DNA from: Thiotrichaceae bacterium
Lineage (GTDB): Bacteria > Pseudomonadota > Gammaproteobacteria > SZUA-229
DNA: 11,517 nucleotides
Direction: 5' to 3'
Assembly (NCBI GenBank): GCA_002746365.1
Contig: NVWZ01000011.1
Coordinates: 37,277-48,793, forward strand
Positions 6,832 to 11,517 of this stretch are shown here, piece by piece. The position numbers were made by a program, and so were the translations under genes. Numbering within the stretch: position 1 is the stretch's first letter; each line of letters starts with the position of its first letter. The notes beneath the pieces are model-generated. The model was given only the letters and a program-made list of their open reading frames with translations, was not told the origin of the DNA and ran no database searches.

Positions 6832-7461
6832 ATGAAAACATTACAAACTTTAGCTGCTGCAACTATCTTAGCTACTTCTACTGCTGTTTCTGCTGATTGG
6901 GATATGCCTTTCTTCGGTGACAACAACAACTCTAACTTTAACAACAACGGTTCACAGAACGGTGCGGGTAACGGAAACGGTGCTGCTGACGGTTCTGGCG
7001 AGTTTGACGGTTCTTTCTCTTTCGGTATGAAAGCATCAGGTAAAGGCGCTGCTAAAGGTAACGGAAACGGCAACTACGACGGTTCTAACAACTACAACGG
7101 CTCTAATGGCTACAATGGTTCTAACGGTTCTTACAACGGTTCAAACGGTTCTTACAACGGTTCAAACGGTTCTTACAATGGTAACAACAACTGGAACAAC
7201 AGCGGTAACGGTGCAACTGACGGATCGGCTGACGGTGAATTCGACGGTTCTTTCTCTTTCGGCATGAAAGCGTCTGGTAACGGTAAAGCACGTGGTAACG
7301 GAAACGGCAACTACGACGGTTATAACAACTACAACAGCTCTAACGGCTACAATGGTTCTAACGGTTACTACAACGGTTATGCTCCTGCTCCACAAGCTCA
7401 AGCTGCTCCTGCAGTAGCAACTCCAGCTGCTAAAGCTGAAGTTAAAACTGAAGCTAAATAA
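6832..7461 (+). CDS. Secreted Gly/Asn-rich repeat protein, sulfur-globule-protein-like (2)
   Basis: The 209-residue paralog of gene 1 has the same signal peptide (cut probably after Ala21), the mature start DWDMPFFGDNNN, two GSFSFGMKASG modules (59-70 and 139-149), and the same Ala/Pro-rich tail ending EVKTEAK. Its middle is longer because a 7-residue unit GSNGSYN, encoded by a 21-bp repeat, occurs three times in tandem. Third-position sequence in the modules is close to that of gene 1, which points to recent duplication or gene conversion. Likely exported, acting in the periplasm or beyond; the sulfur globule assignment is by resemblance. It has no coiled-coil gene directly behind it and ends at its own terminator. 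Confidence 0.6.
   Translation: MKTLQTLAAATILATSTAVSADWDMPFFGDNNNSNFNNNGSQNGAGNGNGAADGSGEFDGSFSFGMKASGKGAAKGNGNGNYDGSNNYNGSNGYNGSNGSYNGSNGSYNGSNGSYNGNNNWNNSGNGATDGSADGEFDGSFSFGMKASGNGKARGNGNGNYDGYNNYNSSNGYNGSNGYYNGYAPAPQAQAAPAVATPAAKAEVKTEAK
7117..7179 (+). repeat. Three 21-bp in-frame tandem units in gene 2
   Basis: Units at 7117-7137, 7138-7158 and 7159-7179 encode GSNGSYN each and differ at only two positions (a T/A in the sixth base and a final C/T). Gene 1 has no such triplication, so repeat number differs between the paralogs. Replication slippage is the likely cause. Confidence 0.85.
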
Positions 7462-7480
7462 GCTTAAGTTTTAACAATAA

Positions 7481-7517
7481 AAACCCGGCCTCTGGTTTGC
7501 AGAGGTCGGGTTTTTTT
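7481..7517 (+). terminator. Intrinsic terminator after globule-like gene 2
   Basis: CCCGGCCTCTG pairs with CAGAGGTCGGG (one G-U pair) around GTTTG, followed by seven T. It begins 19 bases after the stop codon. Confidence 0.92.
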
Positions 7518-7642
7518 ATGCCTGACAATTGACGATACCTCATAGATATCAACCTGAAATACCCATGTAACAAGGTACAGAATGAGCGGTATAATTCAAG
7601 AGGCATGTCTACCCCTTCTGTCATATACGTTATATTCGTGCT

Positions 7643-7655
7643 TTCTAATATAATA
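7643..7655 (+). promoter_or_regulatory. Promoter -10 region of globule-like gene 3
   Basis: The 13-mer TTCTAATATAATA contains a perfect TATAAT at 7649-7654 and is identical to that of gene 2. No good -35 hexamer is found at 16-18 bases upstream (the best is TACGTT), so an activator or stronger dependence on the -10 context is possible. Confidence 0.6.
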
Positions 7656-7664
7656 TAACTACGT

Positions 7665-7723
7665 GATTCGAATTGAATCGTTAGCGCATGAAAAAGAACT
7701 GTTAACCAGATTAGGATTTAATA
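7665..7723 (+). promoter_or_regulatory. Leader of globule-like gene 3: 5' hairpin and conserved block
   Basis: A hairpin GATTC/GAATC (7665-7679, extendable by wobble pairs) precedes AGCGCATGAAA (7683-7693) by three bases. Downstream of that block the leader differs from genes 1 and 2, and the ribosome site is AGGA eight bases before the ATG. Confidence 0.5.
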
Positions 7724-8119
7724 ATGAAAACATTAAAAGCTATTGCAACTACCATTATTGTCGTTTCATCTACGGCTGCGGCAGCAGACTGGGATATGCC
7801 TTTCTTCGGCAACAACAATTCAAACAACAATGACTGGAATATGCCCTTCTTTGGTAACAACAGCAACAACGGTTTCGGCAACATCATGAATGATATGGCT
7901 GGCGATATGGACATGAATATGGAAATGAACTTTAAAATGAAAGCGAAAGGAAATGGCGGTGGTAATGCAAACAATTACTGGAACGCTAATAACGGCTATT
8001 ACAATGATTACAATGATTACAACAGTAGCTATGCCCCGTATGGCTATCAACCACAGCAAGGTTACGCACCATACGGCCAGGATCCCGTTCAACAAACGCC
8101 TGTTACAACAGCACAGTAG
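7724..8119 (+). CDS. Sulfur-globule-protein-like secreted protein (3)
   Basis: The 131-residue protein has a signal peptide cut probably after Ala21. Of the three paralogs it most resembles sulfur globule proteins of purple sulfur bacteria. After DWDMPFFG, which is duplicated (residues 22-29 and 37-44), comes a Met/Asp-rich block NDMAGDMDMNMEMNFKMKAKG (split here as NDMAGDMDMN and MEMNFKMKAKG, 56-76). Asn/Gly/Tyr-rich sequence follows, and then the tail SYAPYGYQPQQGYAPYGQ. Such small, Sec-exported, aromatic- and Gly-rich proteins form the envelope of intracellular sulfur globules, which are topologically periplasmic. That role is inferred from resemblance, without an alignment. Promoter and leader elements match genes 1 and 2. 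A MITE and coiled-coil gene 2 follow. Confidence 0.65.
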   Translation: MKTLKAIATTIIVVSSTAAAADWDMPFFGNNNSNNNDWNMPFFGNNSNNGFGNIMNDMAGDMDMNMEMNFKMKAKGNGGGNANNYWNANNGYYNDYNDYNSSYAPYGYQPQQGYAPYGQDPVQQTPVTTAQ

Positions 8120-8141
8120 TTAATATTTTTTACTTAAAAAG

Positions 8142-8164
8142 GCTGAATCCTTACAGTATTCAGC
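8142..8164 (+). terminator. Weak hairpin after globule-like gene 3
   Basis: GCTGAAT pairs with ATTCAGC around a nine-base loop. No T run follows, so termination would be inefficient or absent; it may instead be a 3' stabilising stem. This contrasts with the strong terminators after genes 1 and 2. Confidence 0.3.
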
Positions 8165-8195
8165 ATCACTATAAATAAAAATATTTATTCATAAC

Positions 8196-8347
8196 GAGAG
8201 CTTTGCACGATGTAGATTTTTCGTCAGGGCAAGGCGAAAATTGTCGAAAAAACGCAGCTTACACAGAATTTGATACTACGTAACCCCGCATTTTGAGACC
8301 ATTTTTAACGCTGCCATGACAGAAAAGATGCTTCGTGCAAAGCTCTC
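8196..8347. mobile_element. MITE-like element, copy 2
   Basis: A 152-bp copy of the element at 1672-1812, in the same orientation, with identical 15-bp terminal inverted repeats (GAGAGCTTTGCACGA). The first 70 or so bases are nearly identical to copy 1. The centre differs by an 11-base length change, and the right arm matches again from TTTTGAGACC. It separates globule-like gene 3 from coiled-coil gene 2 and ends 31 bases before that gene's start codon, so it is probably transcribed and could fold into a long stem between the two reading frames. Confidence 0.72.
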
Positions 8348-8378
8348 ATAATAATATTTAAACATTGGAAAATACATA

Positions 8379-9230
8379 ATGAGCATCACCGGAAAAAACC
8401 CTGAAAGTAAATCTGCAAATGGTAACTTCATCATCCCTATAATCCTGCTTCTAGTCTCTGCAATCGTTATCGTTGCAACCTTCTATGAAGAAGAATACAA
8501 AAATCTCGTTGCAAATGACAACCAGGTAGAAACAACTGAAGAACCAGCCATTGTTGCAACTGCTGACAAAGCGAGTGAATCTACTATTGAAAATGGTACT
8601 GCCGAGCAATCCATTGCAGCTACAGTTACCACACCAGAAACTACCGTCGCCGTCACATCGGCTAAAGTAGAGGTGACTTCTGACAAAGAAAGCACAGCAA
8701 AGGTTGTAACAACATCTGAAGATAATACCGTTAGCTCAAATACAACTAGTGCTGCCCTTTCAGCAACGCCTGTTTCTAATAATTCTATTGCTAATAATTC
8801 TGTTGTTAATAACGCTGTAATAGCCGTACAAAAACCAACAAACCATAATAACCGTCAGATGAGTCAACGTGATTTACGTATTCAAGCACATAACAATGCC
8901 AAAGCCCGCGCGCAAGCATATGAAAACGCATATAACGCCAGAATGCAGCAACGTCGTCAGGCTTATGAAGCTGAGATGGTAGCTAGACGTAAGCACTATG
9001 AAGCGATGATGAAGGCACGCGAAGAAAGAAAAGACGCAGCATATGAAACGCGTAAAGCCGTGTTTCAACATGCGCAACAAAACCGTCTAGAAACCAACCA
9101 AAAAATTAAGGAATTACACAAACGCATTTCTGAGCTTCATGCAGAAGTTCATCAGATCATACACGACTCACGTGCCCCATTTAGAAAACCAGCGACACAA
9201 ACGGTTGAGCCAGTGAGTGAGCAGATATAA
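8379..9230 (+). CDS. Single-pass membrane protein with periplasmic coiled coil (2)
   Basis: The 283-residue protein has no family I recognise. Its order of parts is the same as in the gene at 5584: a short polar N-terminus (1-16), a membrane segment at about 17-35 (FIIPIILLLVSAIVIVATF), a Thr/Ala/Val/Glu/Ser-rich linker (45-150), and a long charged helix (about 160-262). The helix contains an 11-residue repeat, RRQAYEAEMVA then RRKHYEAMMKA (192-213), unlike simple heptads. The linker also has NNSIANNSVVNN. The ribosome site is weak (TTGGA, about ten bases upstream). It follows globule-like gene 3 across a MITE. The repeated pairing suggests a structural or anchoring role next to the secreted repeat proteins; this is inference. 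Confidence 0.75.
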   Translation: MSITGKNPESKSANGNFIIPIILLLVSAIVIVATFYEEEYKNLVANDNQVETTEEPAIVATADKASESTIENGTAEQSIAATVTTPETTVAVTSAKVEVTSDKESTAKVVTTSEDNTVSSNTTSAALSATPVSNNSIANNSVVNNAVIAVQKPTNHNNRQMSQRDLRIQAHNNAKARAQAYENAYNARMQQRRQAYEAEMVARRKHYEAMMKAREERKDAAYETRKAVFQHAQQNRLETNQKIKELHKRISELHAEVHQIIHDSRAPFRKPATQTVEPVSEQI

Positions 9231-9276
9231 AGCTATAAGCTTATCTTTAAGCGAAGCTTCCCTTTGCACTAAACTG

Positions 9277-9314
9277 AAAATCAAAAAGGACGCAATCGCG
9301 TCCTTTTTGATTTT
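9277..9314 (+). terminator. Strong terminator after coiled-coil gene 2
   Basis: A perfect 17-bp stem (9277-9293 with 9298-9314) with a four-base loop; the GGACGC core is flanked by A and T runs on both sides. It would work on either strand, closing the accessory block. Confidence 0.93.
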
Positions 9315-9389
9315 GGAAAACAATTTAATCCACTAACCAAACCACCTTAAGCATCACTCTCAATCGAACAAAATTCAGAACAATCACTA

Positions 9390-9418
9390 TTGACTATATA
9401 ACTATATTCTAATATAAT
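9390..9418 (+). promoter_or_regulatory. Near-consensus promoter of the globule-gene type
   Basis: TTGACT (9390-9395), a 17-base spacer, and TATAAT (9413-9418), inside the same TTCTAATATAATA 13-mer found upstream of globule-like genes 2 and 3. No comparable gene follows. TGACTATATAA at the -35 end recurs at 9452-9462. Confidence 0.6.
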
Positions 9419-9572
9419 ACTTTTGTACTATTTAAATGTATTGATACTAAATGACTATATAATTACTACTTAGGTAAAAGTCTATAATCGCACTATCACC
9501 GAAAATGGATTGACATTTACGGCGTAACAATCGGTTAATTCAATTATTACGTTAACTGAGCAAGATGTTCAA

Positions 9573-9659
9573 ATGAGAATAAAAATAACCGCACTAGCAA
9601 CACTCTCAATCATGGTGACTTTACTAGCCATGCTGATGGTTACCTTACATTCATTGTAA
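9573..9659 (+). CDS. Possible 28-residue hydrophobic peptide
   Basis: The ORF starts MRIKITALATLSIMVTLLAM and ends MVTLHSL: two positive residues followed by one hydrophobic stretch long enough to span a membrane. It could be a small membrane peptide, the hydrophobic toxin of a type I toxin-antitoxin pair, or the broken N-terminus of a chemoreceptor or other membrane protein. The ribosome site is poor (GAG about 14 bases upstream), and no continuation of a larger domain is seen after the stop. Promoter-like sequences lie upstream at 9390 and 9510. Confidence 0.22.
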   Translation: MRIKITALATLSIMVTLLAMLMVTLHSL

Positions 9660-9864
9660 GTAAAAAAATAAGATTCGACGTTGATTTCCAGGATATGGAA
9701 TTAACAAAAGCAGCATTGAAATAATGACTGCATAAATGCACCAAATAAGTTTTACCTCTGCAATGACAACTGCAGACAAAGTGTGAAACGACACTTTAGT
9801 TACGAAGGATAGTTAGCTGTAGCGTGCTCATTTACCCCTCGTAAAGAACAAACCAACGTAGTGT

Positions 9865-9969
9865 GATTGCTAAATCATGCTGTCTGTACACAGTTATATA
9901 ACAGACATCGCACCGAATTAGCAGCAATCATGCGCTGTTAGGGCATGTAGACTTTTAGTTTACGTGCCC
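9865..9969 (+). other. Foldable stretch, possible structured RNA
   Basis: GATTGCT (9865-9871) pairs with AGCAATC (9923-9929), enclosing TGTCTGT (9881-9887) with ACAGACA (9901-9907). A 12-pair hairpin with two G-U wobbles and loop TTTTA follows (9941-9969, ends GGGCA/TGCCC). Wobble-tolerant stems suggest RNA rather than a DNA site, but no T run or recognised RNA family is present. Confidence 0.3.
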
Positions 9970-10009
9970 GCCTTTGTTTTGGGGATAGTGAAAATCTCTG
10001 TATGTCTAA

Positions 10010-10182
10010 TTACGGTCATGAGCGGACTTTTAAAAGAAAAAATCTTGTCCGCGAATAACGCAAAGAACGCAAAAAAAAACCGCAAATAAAATATTGTTTC
10101 TTTTGCTTTTTTCGCGTCTTTTGCGTTATTCGTGGACTAATCATTTTTAATCTTTTAGATGTCCGCTAAGAGTCGATAGCAG
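10010..10182. repeat. Palindromic repeat element B, inverted relative to element A
   Basis: The inner arms 10047-10070 and 10114-10137 are inverted copies at 21 of 24 positions, of the type GTCCGCGAATAACGCAAAG. The flanks, read on the minus strand, match those of element A at 1103-1393: CTATCGACTCTTAGC on one side and a GACCGTAA-type end on the other. Element B lacks the two internal hairpins of element A, so it is probably the simpler form of the family. It lies just downstream of yggS and could affect the 3' end of that transcript. Confidence 0.65.
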
Positions 10183-10211
10183 AAGCCTGAGATACACTAA
10201 CTATCTACGAA

Positions 10212-10913
10212 TTAGCCTCTCTGCCCAAAAATTGATGTTCCCACTCTTATTAGAGTCGCGCCCTCTTCGATTGCAAGACAGTAATCACCACTCATGCCCA
10301 TCGATAACTGATCAAACATTGGCAAATTGAGTTCAGTTTTACATTGTTGCTGTAACTCTCTTAATTGCGAAAAAGCACTTCGGGTCTGTTGCTCATCACC
10401 TAGAACACCGATTGTCATCAGCCCGCGCCACTGTATACAAGGTAATTGAAGGTTTACTACTTCCTGCAAGAATGTCTTAACCTGATTTGGCTTTAGTCCT
10501 GATTTATTTTTTTCACCACTTACGTTAACTTGAATCAAACAATTTAACGTCGCATTGCCAGAATGACTGAACATAGCCGTTGACAACTTTTGTGCTAGCT
10601 TTAAATTATCTACCGAGTGTATCCACTGAAAGTAACCGGGTAGTTTTCCGGCTTTTTTCGACTGCAAGTGTCCGATAAAATGCCAATTGAGATGCTGACC
10701 CAGGTGTGGAATCTTTGTCAAAGCATCTTGTATTGTATTTTCCCCAAAACTAATTTGGCCCAGCTCAGCTATTTGTTTTACCTCATCCAGCGTCCGTGTT
10801 TTTGACACCGCGATTAACTCTATGTCACTTACATTGCGTCCAGATGCTTCTGCACAGGCTTTTATTTTCAGTTGTAACTCAGATAAGTTTTCAGCAAGGT
10901 TAGGCACTGCCAT
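10212..10913 (-). CDS. yggS: Pyridoxal phosphate homeostasis protein YggS
   Basis: A single-domain alanine-racemase-fold (TIM barrel) PLP-binding protein of the YggS/PLPBP/COG0325 family, which buffers vitamin B6 vitamers and influences amino-acid pools; it has no established catalytic activity. The 233 residues match the family size (E. coli 234). The PLP lysine is Lys38 in LIAVSKTR. Other family blocks are FGENTIQDALTK, WHFIGHLQSKK, LIQVNVSGEKNKSGL, RGLMTIG and SMGMSGDYCLAIEEGATLIRVG (split as SMGMSGDY and AIEEGATLIRVG), with the phosphate-binding end GTSIFG. FGEN is usually followed by YVQE, so TIQD is a mild variant. It begins 18 bases after the alaA stop codon on the same strand, suggesting one operon. 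The ribosome site is weak, consistent with coupling. Confidence 0.95.
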   Translation of the reverse strand: MAVPNLAENLSELQLKIKACAEASGRNVSDIELIAVSKTRTLDEVKQIAELGQISFGENTIQDALTKIPHLGQHLNWHFIGHLQSKKAGKLPGYFQWIHSVDNLKLAQKLSTAMFSHSGNATLNCLIQVNVSGEKNKSGLKPNQVKTFLQEVVNLQLPCIQWRGLMTIGVLGDEQQTRSAFSQLRELQQQCKTELNLPMFDQLSMGMSGDYCLAIEEGATLIRVGTSIFGQRG

Positions 10914-10931
10914 ATCTATAGATAATAACGG

Positions 10932-11517
10932 TTATTGGTGATAGCTGGAAAAAAATTTGTCCATGGCATGCAGGGCTTTGGATAATTGATCGACATGTGG
11001 CAAGAACACAATTCTGAAATGATCGGTATCAGGCCAATTAAAAGCTGAGCCATGAACGATAAGAATTTTTTCCTGTTTTAACAAATCCAGAACCATTTTT
11101 TCATCGTCACTGATGTGAAATTTTTTCTGATCTAATTTTGCAAATAGATACATGGCACCTTTTGGTTTAACGCAGCTGATCCCCGGGATAGATGTCAATA
11201 AATCATGCGCAAGATTACGCTGTTCATACATGCGCCCACCTGGCACAATTAATTCATTGATGCTTTGGTAACCGCCCAATGCTGTCTGAATCGCATGTTG
11301 CCCCGGCACATTCGAACATAGACGCATAGAAGCCAGCAACTCGATGCCTTCTATGTAATCCGTCGCATGTGATTTATCACCACTGATGACCATCCAGCCT
11401 GCCCGGAACCCCGCAACCCGGTAAGCTTTCGACAAACCATTGTAGGTAATGCAGAAAATATCATCAACCAATGAAGCGGTTGAGATATGTTTTGCTTCAT
11501 CATAGATAATCTTGTCG
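10932..11517 (-). CDS. alaA: Glutamate-pyruvate aminotransferase AlaA, C-terminal part
   Basis: A class I/II PLP-dependent aminotransferase that makes alanine from pyruvate and glutamate in the cytoplasm. The reading frame is open to the window edge, so the 194 residues seen are roughly the second half of a protein that is about 405 residues in E. coli. The visible part begins DKIIYDEAKH and contains the PLP-lysine motif NGLSKAYRVAGFRAGWMV, then LASMRLCSNVPGQHAIQTAL (the E. coli form has CANVPAQ), PGGRMYEQRN, KPKGAMYLF, FNWPDTDHFRIVFLP and the end FFSSYHQ, all close to AlaA. An apparent start (TTG) at 11471 is internal. It is the first gene of a probable alaA-yggS operon, and its promoter lies outside the window. 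Confidence 0.95.
   Translation of the reverse strand, partial: DKIIYDEAKHISTASLVDDIFCITYNGLSKAYRVAGFRAGWMVISGDKSHATDYIEGIELLASMRLCSNVPGQHAIQTALGGYQSINELIVPGGRMYEQRNLAHDLLTSIPGISCVKPKGAMYLFAKLDQKKFHISDDEKMVLDLLKQEKILIVHGSAFNWPDTDHFRIVFLPHVDQLSKALHAMDKFFSSYHQ

Larger units (their letters stand above)
9315..10009. other. Large intergenic region with promoter and foldable RNA but no clear gene
   Basis: Together with the repeat that follows, this is the largest gene-free stretch. It contains a near-consensus promoter (9390-9418), TATAAT again at 9483-9488, a weaker TTGACA/GTTAAT pair (9510-9539), a 28-codon hydrophobic ORF (9573-9659), and a foldable zone (9865-9969). Between 9660 and 9860 I see only fragments of open frame, with stops in all frames. 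Confidence 0.6.

Noticed and set aside
7087..7190. CRISPR-like direct repeats
   Set aside because: The repeats are contiguous, in frame and encode GSNGSYN units; there are no unique spacers.
4867..8119. Curli or other amyloid secretion operon
   Set aside because: The repeat proteins are amyloid-like in composition, but none of the curli secretion or nucleation genes is present and the repeat motif does not match curlin; kept only as an alternative reading.
9670..9731. Possible continuation of the 28-residue ORF by frameshift (frame encoding FIVSKKIRFDVDFQD)
   Set aside because: The frame lacks its own start, ends after about 25 codons and shows no domain; a frameshifted chemoreceptor remnant cannot be supported.
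9231..10211. tRNA, rRNA or a known riboswitch in the large intergenic region
   Set aside because: I looked for cloverleaf arms, CCA ends and conserved riboswitch cores and found none.

Overview
The window looks like chromosomal DNA of a gammaproteobacterium. The housekeeping genes have close counterparts in Escherichia coli: suhB, an ibaG-type BolA gene, rlmM and sbcB, plus an alaA-yggS pair. Base composition is moderately AT-rich. Intergenic spaces hold many palindromic and MITE-like repeats. The three secreted Gly/Asn/Tyr-rich proteins in the middle resemble, from memory of the family, the sulfur globule proteins of sulfur-oxidising gammaproteobacteria. A sulfur-storing organism is therefore the best guess, but this is an inference from low-complexity sequence, and no sulfur-oxidation enzyme is present in the window.

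Layout. Bases 1-255: probable end of an upstream transcription unit, then a strongly folded leader for suhB (256-1059, +). Bases 1103-1393: a composite nested palindrome. ibaG (1405-1638, -) follows, then a small MITE-like element (1672-1812) and a second inverted-repeat element (1885-2053). rlmM (2066-3133, +) and sbcB (3253-4683, +) are separated by a 25-bp inverted repeat.

Bases 4750-9315 form the accessory block: globule-like gene 1 (4867-5460), membrane/coiled-coil gene 1 (5584-6417), globule-like gene 2 (6832-7461), globule-like gene 3 (7724-8119), a second copy of the MITE (8196-8347), and membrane/coiled-coil gene 2 (8379-9230). All are on the + strand with strong intrinsic terminators between units. 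The three globule-like genes share promoter architecture and a 5' leader with a covarying hairpin followed by the same AGCGCATGAAA block, so they are probably co-regulated.

Bases 9231-10211 contain no large gene. They hold a terminator, a near-consensus promoter of the same family, a doubtful 28-codon hydrophobic ORF, a foldable stretch, and a second, inverted copy of the repeat seen at 1103-1393. The right end carries alaA (3' part only) and yggS as a minus-strand operon.

Proposed working model (inference): the secreted Gly/Asn/Tyr-rich proteins assemble in the periplasm as a low-complexity coat or matrix, possibly around sulfur globules. The two single-pass membrane proteins with long periplasmic coiled coils may tether or organise that matrix. 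This pairing is the most interesting candidate system in the window.
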